Counted from the first letter of the stretch, positions 1-7,365 are shown. The stretch: 19,661 bases of DNA from an uncultured Peptococcaceae bacterium (GCA_902462325.1 CABQBF010000035.1:1-19661); one strand, 5' to 3'. The notes: generated by a model not told the origin, from the sequence alone. Translations and numbers: made by a program.

Positions 1-65
1 GCTGGTCTAAGGGTTTATAGGTATCCCTTGAACAACCTAAATACATTATACAAGGAGACAGGCCC

Positions 66-980
66 ATGGTAGAAGAAGAGGTAAGAAAAATTGTGGGGCA
101 ATATTTCCCACCGGAGCTGCAACAGCAAATTTGGCGATATGAACGGGAACTGGGACAGGTGCAGGAAATTCGCTGCCGGGTTGAACGGCCGTTGCTATTG
201 CGGTTGGGACAAGGCAAGGAACGGATGGTAACGGAATGCTTGTCCACGACGCAGTTACAGCACTTAGTCAGTCGTATCAGTCAGGGTTCGGCCTACGCTT
301 GGGAGGAGGAATTCCGACAGGGCTATTTGACATTGTCCGGTGGTCACCGTGTAGGCTTTGTGGGCAAAGGTGTTTTAGAGCATGGCCATATTCGCACCTT
401 AAAGCAAATTAGCGGTCTGAATTTTCGAATTGCCAGGGCGGTTAAGGGCGCGGCTGATGAATTGGTTGCCAAAGTGGTGGCTGGTGGTCAGCTTCATAAC
501 ACACTGTTAGTATCGCCGCCAGGCTGCGGAAAGACAACGCTGCTGCGGGATTTGATACGTCAACTGAGCGAGGGGGTTCCTGGGCTGCAATTTACCGGTG
601 TCAATGTAGGCGTGGTGGACGAACGCTCTGAATTAGCCGGCTGTGTCAGCGGCGTTCCGCAGTTGGATGTAGGGTGCCGGACCGATGTACTGGACGGTTG
701 CCCCAAAAGTGAAGGGATCCGTATGTTAATCCGCTCCATGGCACCGCAGGTGGTAGCTGCTGACGAAATTGGCAGCATTGCTGATGTACAGGCTTTGGAA
801 GAGGCTTTACAAAGTGGTGTGCATATTTTGACGACAGCCCATGGCGATGGCTTGGAGGATTTATTACAGCATCCGGCTTTGGGGCCTTTGCTGCAGCGAG
901 ATTGTTTTTCCTTGGTGGTTTCTTTGCGTTGGCAAGGAGGAAAGGTTGCGTTACAGTATGAGAGGGAGGTATTGGCATGA
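66..980 (+). CDS. spoIIIAA: Stage III sporulation protein AA, secretion-type ATPase
   Basis: This 304-residue protein is the presumed ATPase of the SpoIIIA-SpoIIQ channel, which links mother cell and forespore during engulfment. It is related to the ATPases of type II/IV secretion systems. The sequence shows a Walker A motif PPGCGKTT at residues 151-158, the family motif VVDERSEL at 183-190, a Walker B-like AADEIG at 231-236 and a TTAHG motif at 256-260. There is no membrane segment, so it should work at the cytoplasmic face in the mother cell. The ATG is 7 bases after AAGGAGA (52-58), which supports the start. The gene is first in the spoIIIA operon and overlaps spoIIIAB by 4 bases (ATGA). 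In Bacillus the operon is controlled by sigma-E, but I could not find a convincing sigma-E promoter in the 65 bases available. Identity is very secure. Confidence 0.97.
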   Translation: MVEEEVRKIVGQYFPPELQQQIWRYERELGQVQEIRCRVERPLLLRLGQGKERMVTECLSTTQLQHLVSRISQGSAYAWEEEFRQGYLTLSGGHRVGFVGKGVLEHGHIRTLKQISGLNFRIARAVKGAADELVAKVVAGGQLHNTLLVSPPGCGKTTLLRDLIRQLSEGVPGLQFTGVNVGVVDERSELAGCVSGVPQLDVGCRTDVLDGCPKSEGIRMLIRSMAPQVVAADEIGSIADVQALEEALQSGVHILTTAHGDGLEDLLQHPALGPLLQRDCFSLVVSLRWQGGKVALQYEREVLA

Positions 981-1489
981 AATGGGGCGGTATTTGTTTA
1001 TTGATTGGCGCAGGTACGGCCATTGGATTTTATAAGGCTTATGGGTTTCGGCGGCGTATTGCAGATATTATTATGCTGCAAAATGCGTTTCGATTGTTGG
1101 AAACGGAAATTTTTTATACATTGACGCCGGTGCCGGTGGCAATGGAGGTATTGGAAGAAAAGTTGCCGCAGCCTTTGCAGCAGTTTTTTCATCGGGTTTG
1201 GGTTGCCATGGAACAGGAGCACTTGCCAGTGTTTCGCGCTTGGGAGCATAGCCTTTCGCAGTTAGAGCAAACCACTTTTTGTGGTGCGGAGGAATTGGCC
1301 GCTGTGCGTAGTTTTGGTTTGAGTTTGGGTGAAGGGGATTTGACAGCACAGCAAAAAAATTTTCAATTATTGCAGCAGCGTTTGCAATATGCTTTAGAAG
1401 AAGCAGAACGGCAGAGGTTGCAGCAAGGACGGATTTGGCAGTATATGGGTGTCTGTGTCAGTTTAGCAGTAGCGATTTTATTGTGGTAG
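977..1489 (+). CDS. spoIIIAB: Stage III sporulation protein AB
   Basis: This 170-residue membrane protein of the SpoIIIA complex is a relative of the GspF-type platform proteins of type II secretion and is thought to partner the SpoIIIAA ATPase. It shows an N-terminal hydrophobic stretch (about residues 4-20) followed by the basic YGFRRRI, a helical cytoplasmic middle with FRLLETEI, and a C-terminal membrane segment (about 154-170) ending in LLW. Its length matches the family. The ATG overlaps the spoIIIAA stop, so translation is probably coupled. The gene is assigned mainly on position and overall pattern, and both fit well. Confidence 0.93.
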   Translation: MKWGGICLLIGAGTAIGFYKAYGFRRRIADIIMLQNAFRLLETEIFYTLTPVPVAMEVLEEKLPQPLQQFFHRVWVAMEQEHLPVFRAWEHSLSQLEQTTFCGAEELAAVRSFGLSLGEGDLTAQQKNFQLLQQRLQYALEEAERQRLQQGRIWQYMGVCVSLAVAILLW

Positions 1490-1503
1490 GAGGCGTATAA
1501 CGG

Positions 1504-1701
1504 ATGCAGATTGATATTATTTTCAAAATTGCAGGAATTGGCATTTTAACGGCTGTGCTGCACAGCGTGCTGAAATCTATGGGCAAAGAGGATCAGGCCA
1601 ATTTGGCTGCCTTGGCGGGGCTGGCGATTGTATTATTTATGGTGATTGATTTGTTGGCTGAGTTGTTTACTTATGTAAAAACGGTATTTTTGTTGTATTA
1701 A
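1504..1701 (+). CDS. spoIIIAC: Stage III sporulation protein AC
   Basis: A 65-residue protein with two membrane segments (about residues 5-24 and 34-55), separated by the short polar loop KSMGKEDQ. This is the usual size and topology of SpoIIIAC, a small inner-membrane part of the mother cell-forespore channel. The start is well set by AGGAGG at 1488-1493, which overlaps the spoIIIAB stop codon and lies 10 bases before the ATG. The gene sits between spoIIIAB and spoIIIAD, 14 bases after the former and 12 before the latter, as in other spore formers. Confidence 0.95.
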   Translation: MQIDIIFKIAGIGILTAVLHSVLKSMGKEDQANLAALAGLAIVLFMVIDLLAELFTYVKTVFLLY

Positions 1702-1713
1702 CCGGAGGCGGTC

Positions 1714-2097
1714 ATGGGTATTTTTCAAATTCTAGGCTGTGGCTTTTTAACATTGGTGCTTTGGCTGGTGCTGCAGCAATATAAAAGCAATTTCAGTGTT
1801 TTTGTGGTAATTGCTTTCGGCCTTGTATTGTTTTTGAGCATGGCTGGTCAATTGCAGGAGCTGTTGCAGACATTGCTGCAGCTCAGTGAGCAGGCTGGTG
1901 TTAATGTAATTTATTTAACCACGATTTTTAAAATTATGGGTATTGCCTGGCTTACTGAATTTCTCTGTCAAGTGTGTAGGGATGCAGGCAGCAGCGCGCT
2001 GGCCGTGAAGTTAGAATTTGCCGCGAAGCTGACTATTTTATTGTTGGCCTTTCCAATCTTGACAGCCGTGTTGGAGAGTGTTTTGACCATTCTGTAG
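1714..2097 (+). CDS. spoIIIAD: Stage III sporulation protein AD
   Basis: This 127-residue integral membrane protein is distantly related to SpoIIIAC. It has hydrophobic segments at about residues 3-20, 28-50 and 103-126. Between them is the conserved-looking stretch IFKIMGIAWLTEF followed by VCRDAGSSALAVKLEFAAK, which is typical of SpoIIIAD. It is a membrane component of the SpoIIIA channel in the mother cell. The start is supported by GGAGG at 1704-1708, 5 bases before the ATG. It lies 10 bases upstream of spoIIIAE. Confidence 0.95.
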   Translation: MGIFQILGCGFLTLVLWLVLQQYKSNFSVFVVIAFGLVLFLSMAGQLQELLQTLLQLSEQAGVNVIYLTTIFKIMGIAWLTEFLCQVCRDAGSSALAVKLEFAAKLTILLLAFPILTAVLESVLTIL

Positions 2098-2107
2098 GAG
2101 GTGGCAC

Positions 2108-3166
2108 ATGGATTGGCTAGAAGGGCTGGATACGGATACGTTGCTGGAAACCATTGAGCAGCACTTGCAAAACGATTTTCCTGCTTTGTCGGTGCGGCAG
2201 TTATTTGCACAATTGCTGAGTGGTCATTTGGAATTTGATTTTTTGCAACTGGGGCAGCAACTGATACATCTTTTGTGGCAGTCGGCAACGGCGCAGTTTT
2301 CGCTGCTAGGTCAACTGATTTTGCTGGCTATCGTCTTCGCAGTACTGAAGCAGTTGGAGAGCAGTTTTTCGCATAGCAATGTCCAGAAAGTTTCCGGACT
2401 GGTGGTACAGGCCATCGCTGTACTCTTAATTTTGCAAAGCGGCCGACAGGTATTAGCATGCGCGCAGCAGGCAGTGTCTGGCATGACGGAACTGATGGAG
2501 CTGCTTTTACCGTTGCAACTGATATTGATGGCTGGGCTGGGTAATGTGAAAACGGCTGGACTGTTGCAACCTTCTTTGTTGCTTATCGTGCAGTCGGCAG
2601 CTTTCTTTTGTCAGCATATTCTGTCGCCCTTGATTACTATGGAGCTGCTGTTGAAGCTGGTCAATAGCTTTAGTGATACCTATCGTTTAAGTAGATTGGC
2701 TGCTTTTTTGCGTAAAGTAATTTTAACCAGTATTAGCGTTAGTGTTATGTTGTTTTTGGCAGTATTGAGTATTCAGGGCATCAGCGGACAGGCGTTGGAC
2801 CGTTTATCATTGCGGGCGGTCAAATACATAACCGGTGCTGCGGTACCGGTGGTAGGCGGCATGCTGTCGGGTTTGCTGGATACGCTATTAAGCGGCGGTA
2901 TGATGATTCGCAATGCCTTAGGTTTTATTGGATTGTTAGTCATTTTACTGTTGACAGTGCTGCCAGCGTTAAAAATATTGATTTTATATTTTCTCTATAG
3001 TTTTGCCGCTGCACTGCTACAGCCCTTAGGTGATAGCCGGATGATTTCACTGTTGGAGCAGGCGGCAGGCAGTTTTATGCTGGCCTTTGCAGCGGTGGCG
3101 CTGACTGGTGTGCTGTTTTTTTTCATGATTTTAATTGTACTGGCAGCCAGCGGCGCGACGCTGTAG
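2108..3166 (+). CDS. spoIIIAE: Stage III sporulation protein AE
   Basis: This 352-residue polytopic membrane protein is a core component of the SpoIIIA channel apparatus. It has about six or seven hydrophobic segments, beginning near residue 65 (FSLLGQLILLAIVFAVL). The central family hallmarks are a conserved loop after LLILQSGRQV and the region RAVKYITGAAVPVVGGMLSG (about 238-257). AGGAGG at 2096-2101, overlapping the spoIIIAD stop, gives a 6-base spacer to the ATG, so the start is firm. Oddly, residues 1-60 are amphipathic and there is no N-terminal signal peptide. The Bacillus protein is longer and, as I recall, begins with one. Downstream comes an unusually long 80-base gap holding a small stem-loop. 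Confidence 0.95.
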   Translation: MDWLEGLDTDTLLETIEQHLQNDFPALSVRQLFAQLLSGHLEFDFLQLGQQLIHLLWQSATAQFSLLGQLILLAIVFAVLKQLESSFSHSNVQKVSGLVVQAIAVLLILQSGRQVLACAQQAVSGMTELMELLLPLQLILMAGLGNVKTAGLLQPSLLLIVQSAAFFCQHILSPLITMELLLKLVNSFSDTYRLSRLAAFLRKVILTSISVSVMLFLAVLSIQGISGQALDRLSLRAVKYITGAAVPVVGGMLSGLLDTLLSGGMMIRNALGFIGLLVILLLTVLPALKILILYFLYSFAAALLQPLGDSRMISLLEQAAGSFMLAFAAVALTGVLFFFMILIVLAASGATL

Positions 3167-3197
3167 GACATGGCAGTGAATAAAAGGCAGTTAGGCC

Positions 3198-3225
3198 AGC
3201 ATCATTTATTTAATGGGTTGATGCT
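3198..3225 (+). other. Intercistronic stem-loop between spoIIIAE and spoIIIAF
   Basis: AGCATCA (3198-3204) and TGATGCT (3219-3225) form a perfect 7-bp stem with a 14-base loop. It ends 4 bases before the AAGGAGGG ribosome binding site (3230-3237) of spoIIIAF. There is no T tract after it, so it is not an intrinsic terminator. It could affect mRNA processing, stability or access of ribosomes to spoIIIAF. The role is inferred. Confidence 0.4.
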
Positions 3226-3246
3226 TGAGAAGGAGGGGGCTTTGCT

Positions 3247-3774
3247 GTGGAAACACTGCGTGCCATGATGTTGAATATTCTGGTGATGATATTTTTGACC
3301 ACACTGTTGGATTTTTTATTGCCGGAAGGTTCTCTGCGGGGCTATGTGAAGATGACAATGGGCTTTTTTGTGGTGCTGACCTTATTGCAGCCAGTTATGC
3401 AGCTAGCCAATCCAGAAGCTATGTTGGTACAATGGCAGCTTACAATGCCAGCGACAGCTACGGCGGAGAGTTTGGCTGTGGATAGCGAGGTTTACCAGGA
3501 ACAGGTGCAGCAATTGGAGCAGATGTACAGTGAAAAGCTCAACGAGCAGGTGCGGTCATTGCTTTTGTTGACCACTGATTTAGAGCAGGTGCAGGTAGAA
3601 AGTGTGGTGGAAGAACAATGTCTGCAGCAGCTTCATGTGCAAATTCCCGCTGGTACAGATGTGGACAAACAAAGAATTGCGCAAGCATTAAGCGGCTATT
3701 ACGGTTTGGCTGTAGAACAAATTACAGTAGAAACAGAGGAGGCAGATGCTGATGGATTGGAAGAACTTAAATAA
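3247..3774 (+). CDS. spoIIIAF: Stage III sporulation protein AF
   Basis: A 175-residue SpoIIIA complex protein with two N-terminal membrane segments (about residues 6-25 and 33-52). A soluble domain follows (about 80-165) with the alternating helix-strand pattern of the ring-building fold also seen in SpoIIIAG and SpoIIIAH, here LHVQIPAG and LAVEQITVETEE. I chose the GTG at 3247 because AAGGAGGG (3230-3237) is 9 bases upstream and the protein then begins directly before the first membrane helix. The 3' end overlaps spoIIIAG by 23 bases. The protein is slightly shorter than the Bacillus one. Confidence 0.93.
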   Translation: METLRAMMLNILVMIFLTTLLDFLLPEGSLRGYVKMTMGFFVVLTLLQPVMQLANPEAMLVQWQLTMPATATAESLAVDSEVYQEQVQQLEQMYSEKLNEQVRSLLLLTTDLEQVQVESVVEEQCLQQLHVQIPAGTDVDKQRIAQALSGYYGLAVEQITVETEEADADGLEELK

Positions 3775-4336
3775 AAAACAAAAGCAAAATTTGTTTCGGT
3801 TGGGATTGTTGGCGCTCTTGGGTATCGCGTTGTTATTGGCTGGAAGCAAAAGTACGGCAGTCCAGCAACAATCGGTGCAGTATGACAGTTCTTTGCCGAC
3901 TCTAGAGGCAGAAGAACGGCAGGAAACAACTTCTGTATCAGTAATGGAAGCCCGGCTGGCACAAACCTTATCACAAGTTAAAGGGGCCGGTGCAGTGGCG
4001 GTACAGATTACAGTTCACGATTTGGGCCGCAAGGAGTATGCCAAAGATTTGCAACGAACTGAGCGCAACAGCAATGATACTGGTGGGGATAGCCAGCAGC
4101 AGACGACAGAAGTACAGGAAACGCAGACAATTGTGCAGCAATCAGGTAGTCAGACAGGCGGTGCTTTGTTGGTGGAAGAAACGACACCGGAGATTTGCGG
4201 CGTGTTGATTGTAGCCGAAGGAGCTGAACAGGCCAAGGTGCAGGAGCAATTACTACAGGCAGCGGCGACAGTGTTGCAGATTTCTACAGAGCAGATTATC
4301 GTACTGCAGGGGGAAGGAGCGTTGATTGATGAATGA
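3752..4336 (+). CDS. spoIIIAG: Stage III sporulation protein AG, ring-forming channel subunit
   Basis: This 194-residue protein is the single-pass ring protein of the SpoIIIA channel, related to the EscJ/PrgK ring-building proteins of type III secretion. The sequence shows a basic N-terminus, one membrane helix (about residues 15-32) and a linker. A split ring-building domain follows: VMEARLAQTLSQVKGAGAVAVQI (about 64-86), a Gln/Thr-rich insertion (about 105-135), then PEICGVLIVAEGA and VLQISTEQIIVLQG. Two ATGs are possible (3746 and 3752). GGAGG at 3738-3742 is only 3 bases from the first but 9 from the second, so 3752 is preferred. It overlaps both spoIIIAF and spoIIIAH. Confidence 0.94.
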   Translation: MDWKNLNKKQKQNLFRLGLLALLGIALLLAGSKSTAVQQQSVQYDSSLPTLEAEERQETTSVSVMEARLAQTLSQVKGAGAVAVQITVHDLGRKEYAKDLQRTERNSNDTGGDSQQQTTEVQETQTIVQQSGSQTGGALLVEETTPEICGVLIVAEGAEQAKVQEQLLQAAATVLQISTEQIIVLQGEGALIDE

Positions 4337-4937
4337 GTTTATAAAAGCTGTTCGGGTATTGATAATTGCTCTTTGCGTGGCGTTATTTGCTGTGGGGATT
4401 ATCTGGAATTTGGTTTATGGCACTATGTCGGAACAGGAGGCTATGGCAACTTTAGGACAACCTGCAGTCAGCGATGCAGATTGGGAGCAGCAGTATACTG
4501 CTGAACAGATGCAGGCTGCAACAGAAGCCGGATTATTTTCAGATTTCACAGAAGCACAGACAACACCAGAAACATTGGCAGCTGATTTGGAAAATCGCCT
4601 TGCTACACTGCGTATGGAGCGGGACAGCAGTTGGACTCAGCTACAAGATGGGCTGGCCGTTTTGGAGTTTGATGAAAAACAGCAATGTCTAAAAGCCTAT
4701 GAGGTGCTTCAATATCAGGAGCAGCGCTTAGAATTACTGTTAAAGGCCAAAGGCATCGACCATTGTCTGGTGGTATTAAGTGAGACGCAGGCCAATATCA
4801 TTGTGGATGGCGATGTATTGTCCAGTCAATATGAAAAAATTTATGATTTAGTGCAGCGCAATACCGATTATTTACCGGAGCAAATCATTTTGGTGCCGTT
4901 AGAAGAAAAAACGGAAAATTCCGGCAGTGGCGCATAA
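4329..4937 (+). CDS. spoIIIAH: Stage III sporulation protein AH, forespore channel partner of SpoIIQ
   Basis: A 202-residue membrane protein whose extracytoplasmic ring-building domain binds SpoIIQ across the intermembrane space in Bacillus. One membrane helix (about residues 8-30) is followed by a Gln/Glu-rich linker and the conserved RDSSWTQLQDGL region. The C-terminal LVVLSETQANIIVDGDVLS plus YLPEQIILVP match the SpoIIIAH pattern. The ATG at 4329 is 9 bases after AAGGAG (4314-4319). A TTG directly before it (4326) is possible but less likely. It overlaps spoIIIAG by 8 bases and is the last gene of the operon, which ends at the hairpin terminator at 5013-5064. Confidence 0.94.
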   Translation: MNEFIKAVRVLIIALCVALFAVGIIWNLVYGTMSEQEAMATLGQPAVSDADWEQQYTAEQMQAATEAGLFSDFTEAQTTPETLAADLENRLATLRMERDSSWTQLQDGLAVLEFDEKQQCLKAYEVLQYQEQRLELLLKAKGIDHCLVVLSETQANIIVDGDVLSSQYEKIYDLVQRNTDYLPEQIILVPLEEKTENSGSGA

Positions 4938-4948
4938 ATATAAAGAAA

Positions 4949-4987
4949 TCTCTGCATATATGCTGCGCTTAGAAGCTGGCGCAGAGA
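4949..4987 (+). other. Stem-loop after spoIIIAH
   Basis: TCTCTGC (4949-4955) pairs with GCAGAGA (4981-4987). A competing inner stem CTGCGC/GCGCAG (4963-4968 with 4979-4984) is also possible. No T tract follows, so it is not a stand-alone intrinsic terminator. It may protect the spoIIIA mRNA 3' end ahead of the true terminator. Function is inferred. Confidence 0.35.
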
Positions 4988-5012
4988 AAGAAAAAGAGTC
5001 GAAAATAAACTT

Positions 5013-5064
5013 CAGAAAGGGAGAAACAGCCATTTAATGCTGCCCATCTCTTTCTGATTTTTTT
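5013..5064 (+). terminator. Intrinsic terminator of the spoIIIA operon
   Basis: CAGAAAG (5013-5019) pairs perfectly with CTTTCTG (5050-5056). An inner stem CAGC/GCTG (5027-5030 with 5039-5042) lies inside it, and a run of seven T (5058-5064) follows. The structure is interrupted rather than one clean helix, so efficiency may be moderate. It lies between spoIIIAH and the promoter of the next operon. Confidence 0.6.
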
Positions 5065-5088
5065 ATGCAGAAATTATGCAAAAGCAGT

Positions 5089-5116
5089 TTGAATTTTATA
5101 GAAATCCTGTTATACT
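5089..5116 (+). promoter_or_regulatory. Sigma-A type promoter of the asp23-recN operon
   Basis: A -35 box TTGAAT (5089-5094) and a -10 box TATACT (5111-5116) are separated by 16 bases. They predict a transcript start near 5123, about 32 bases before the asp23-like start codon. The location directly after a terminator separates housekeeping expression of the downstream operon from the sporulation-controlled one. Confidence 0.6.
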
Positions 5117-5154
5117 TAAGAGAGTATCAATTTGGGACAGTTAGGGGGAAGAAT

Positions 5155-5580
5155 ATGCCTGAAAATAAAAACCAGGAATATGAAGCGGGCGAAACTACCA
5201 ATGCTTATGGCAGCATCAAGATTGCTGAGGAAGCGGTGGCCAGCATTGTCAGCCTGGCAGCGGCGCAGATTAAAGGTGTGGCAGCGATGTCGGGCAGTAT
5301 GGCTTCTGGTCTGACAGAAAAATTAGGCAAGAAAAATCTGACCAAAGGGGTTAAGGTGGAAATCACAGAGCAAAATGTAGTGGTTGCCTTAAATATTTTT
5401 GTAGAATATGGGATAAAAATTCCCAAACTGGCACTGGAAATCCAAAATGAAGTACGGGATACGGTACAGACGATGACAGGACTAAACGTAAAAGAGGTCA
5501 ACATTTATGTGCAGGGTATTTCCTTTGGACATACAGAGCCTGTAGAAGATGACGCAGAAAAAGAAGAAACAGAGGTGTAA
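5155..5580 (+). CDS. Asp23/Gls24 family envelope stress response protein (YqhY-like)
   Basis: A 141-residue Asp23/Gls24-family protein. The sequence shows AYGSIKIAEEAVASIVSLAA (about residues 17-36) followed by KGVKVEITEQNVVVALNIFVEYG and IPKLALEIQNEVRDTV, then LNVKEVNIYVQGI, the full family core. A charged acidic tail ends the protein. Members are small cytoplasmic or membrane-associated proteins. The Bacillus homologue YqhY occupies the same place before nusB and has been linked to control of fatty acid synthesis, but accB and accC, which precede it in Bacillus, are absent here. The ATG at 5155 follows AGGGGGA (5143-5149). An upstream in-frame start at 5065 is unlikely because the promoter lies inside that extension. 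Confidence 0.9.
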   Translation: MPENKNQEYEAGETTNAYGSIKIAEEAVASIVSLAAAQIKGVAAMSGSMASGLTEKLGKKNLTKGVKVEITEQNVVVALNIFVEYGIKIPKLALEIQNEVRDTVQTMTGLNVKEVNIYVQGISFGHTEPVEDDAEKEETEV

Positions 5581-5583
5581 AGT

Positions 5584-6126
5584 GTGAGACATCAAAGCCG
5601 AGAAACAGCATTTAAAATTATATATCAGATTGATATGGGCAAAAATGATTTAGAAACAGCTTTGCGCTGTACCATGGAAAATGACGGTTTGACGCAGCGG
5701 GAGCGAGCATTTTGTCAGGAACTGGTACGAGCTGTAGAAGAACATTTAACGGAAATTGACGGGATTATTCAGCGCAATACAGTGGGCTGGCATGTAGAGC
5801 GGATGATGAGTGTGGACCGCAATTTGCTGCGGTTGGCTGTATATGAAATGCTGTACAGTGCCCATATTTCACCGAAAGGGGCTATTAATGAGGTACTGGA
5901 GTTGGCGAAGATTTATGGAAAACAGGAATCATCGGCCTTTGTTAACAGTATTTTGGATAAGGTTTTGAAAAACGAAGAGAAACGTTCAGAGTTGGTGACT
6001 GAAGCTGCCCGGGAAGTAATGGCTGAGGAGCCAGCGCTGCTGCAAACAGAGACGCAGATAATAGAGCGGGAAGTGACAGCGGAAGAGGCTGACGCTTTGC
6101 TGCACGGCAAAATTTTGGCTGAATAA
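5584..6126 (+). CDS. nusB: Transcription antitermination protein NusB
   Basis: NusB binds boxA RNA with NusE (S10) and supports antitermination of rRNA transcription. The all-helical core covers residues 1-130, with the N-terminal RETAFKIIYQID, DRNLLRLAVYEML (78-90), INEVLELAKIYG (101-112) and SSAFVNSILDKV (116-127). The protein has 180 residues against about 130-150 for most NusB proteins. The extra C-terminal tail (about 131-180) is acidic and predicted helical, and I do not recognise it. The GTG start at 5584 follows AGAGGTG (5571-5577) by 6 bases and only 3 bases after the asp23 stop. Confidence 0.95.
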   Translation: MRHQSRETAFKIIYQIDMGKNDLETALRCTMENDGLTQRERAFCQELVRAVEEHLTEIDGIIQRNTVGWHVERMMSVDRNLLRLAVYEMLYSAHISPKGAINEVLELAKIYGKQESSAFVNSILDKVLKNEEKRSELVTEAAREVMAEEPALLQTETQIIEREVTAEEADALLHGKILAE

Positions 6127-6138
6127 GCAGGTGATAGC

Positions 6139-7365
6139 ATGCAGATGCAAAGAGAAATTCTGAGTGTCGGCGATATTAACAATTATATAAAAAGTTTATT
6201 GCAGCGAGATGGTCGTATGAGTAATGTGCTGGTGCGTGGTGAAATCTCAAATTTCACCCATCACAGCTCCGGTCATATGTATTTTTCTTTGAAGGATAAG
6301 ACAGGTAGTATCAAATGCGTGATGTTCCGCAGCAATGCCCAGCAGCTACAGTTTGCGCCTTGTCACGGCATGGAGGTGTTTGCCTCGGGTTATGTGTCGG
6401 TGTATGAACGAGACGGCGTTTATCAGCTTTATGTGGAGCAGATGTTGGAAGCCGGTGCCGGTGCGCTGCATGCGGCCTATGAGAAATTAAAAGCCAAGCT
6501 GTTGGCAGAAGGCTTGTTTGAGGAAAGCCGCAAACGGAAACTCCCCTTTTTGCCCAGAAAAATAGGCATTGTAACTTCTCCGACTGGTGCGGCAATTCGC
6601 GATATGGTTTCTATTTTGCGTCGCCGTAATCCATCAATTGCTATTTATTTAGTGCCGGCTATTGTGCAGGGAAAAGAAGGGGTTGTTTCTATTTGCCAAT
6701 CGCTGGATAGGTTGTATCAGATGGATTTGGATGTCATTATTACTGGACGGGGCGGCGGTTCGCTGGAAGAATTATGGTGCTTCAATGAAGAGGCTGTGGT
6801 GCGGAAAATTGCGCAAAGTCCGGTTCCGATTATCAGCGCAGTGGGACACGAAACCGATTTTACATTGGCTGATTTTGCTGCTGATGTACGGGCTGCTACG
6901 CCTTCTATGGCTGCAGAACTGGCTGTGCCGGTAATGGAACAGCTACAGCAGGACTTATTTTTGCGGCAGCGTACCTTACAGCAGCGTTATAACAGCTATT
7001 TGGAGCAGAAAAAATTGCGGCTGGAGCATTTAGCGCAGCATCGGTTGTTGCAGAAGCCGGAATTATTGTGGCAGGACCGGCAGCAATTGCTGGATGAGCG
7101 CACAGAACGGCTGCAGCAGATTTTGCAGCGATTGTTGCAGCAGAAACGGCAGCAGTTGTCAGCCAGTGCAGAGCAGTTGCATGCGTTGAGTCCATTGCAG
7201 GTGTTGAGCCGTGGCTATGCGCTGTGTGAAGATGATAGAGGGCAAGTTGTGCGGCAGGCTAGTCAATTGGCATTAGGAGATAAATTTACTGTTGTGCTGG
7301 AGCAAGGACGCTTGTGGGGCGAAGTGACTGGCAAGGAGGAAGAGACGTGGACGAAAAAGAAGTAA
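6139..7365 (+). CDS. xseA: Exodeoxyribonuclease VII large subunit
   Basis: XseA is the catalytic subunit of exonuclease VII, which degrades single-stranded DNA in both directions together with XseB. Visible features are an N-terminal OB-fold for ssDNA binding (about residues 7-105, with VRGEISNFTHHSSGHMYFSL) and the nuclease domain with SPTGAAIRDMVSILRRRNP, GRGGGSLEELWCFNEE (203-218) and AVGHETDFTLADFAADVRAATP. A long Gln-rich coiled coil (about 250-355) binds XseB, followed by LSPLQVLSRGYAL. The total of 408 residues is normal. The ATG at 6139 is 4 bases from AGGTGA and a second ATG at 6145 is 10 bases away, so either may be used. It overlaps xseB by 19 bases. folD, which lies before xseA in Bacillus, is missing here. 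Confidence 0.96.
   Translation: MQMQREILSVGDINNYIKSLLQRDGRMSNVLVRGEISNFTHHSSGHMYFSLKDKTGSIKCVMFRSNAQQLQFAPCHGMEVFASGYVSVYERDGVYQLYVEQMLEAGAGALHAAYEKLKAKLLAEGLFEESRKRKLPFLPRKIGIVTSPTGAAIRDMVSILRRRNPSIAIYLVPAIVQGKEGVVSICQSLDRLYQMDLDVIITGRGGGSLEELWCFNEEAVVRKIAQSPVPIISAVGHETDFTLADFAADVRAATPSMAAELAVPVMEQLQQDLFLRQRTLQQRYNSYLEQKKLRLEHLAQHRLLQKPELLWQDRQQLLDERTERLQQILQRLLQQKRQQLSASAEQLHALSPLQVLSRGYALCEDDRGQVVRQASQLALGDKFTVVLEQGRLWGEVTGKEEETWTKKK

Noticed and set aside
20..58. Possible sigma-E promoter (GTATCC and CATTATA) before spoIIIAA
   Set aside because: The -35 match is poor and the predicted start would fall inside the ribosome binding site at 52-58.
646..1023. 125-codon open frame on the minus strand
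   Set aside because: It lies antisense to spoIIIAA/spoIIIAB, has no ribosome binding site and has low-complexity composition, so it is a shadow frame.
5065..5154. N-terminal extension of the Asp23-like protein
   Set aside because: The predicted promoter is inside the extension and the AGGGGGA site points to the ATG at 5155.
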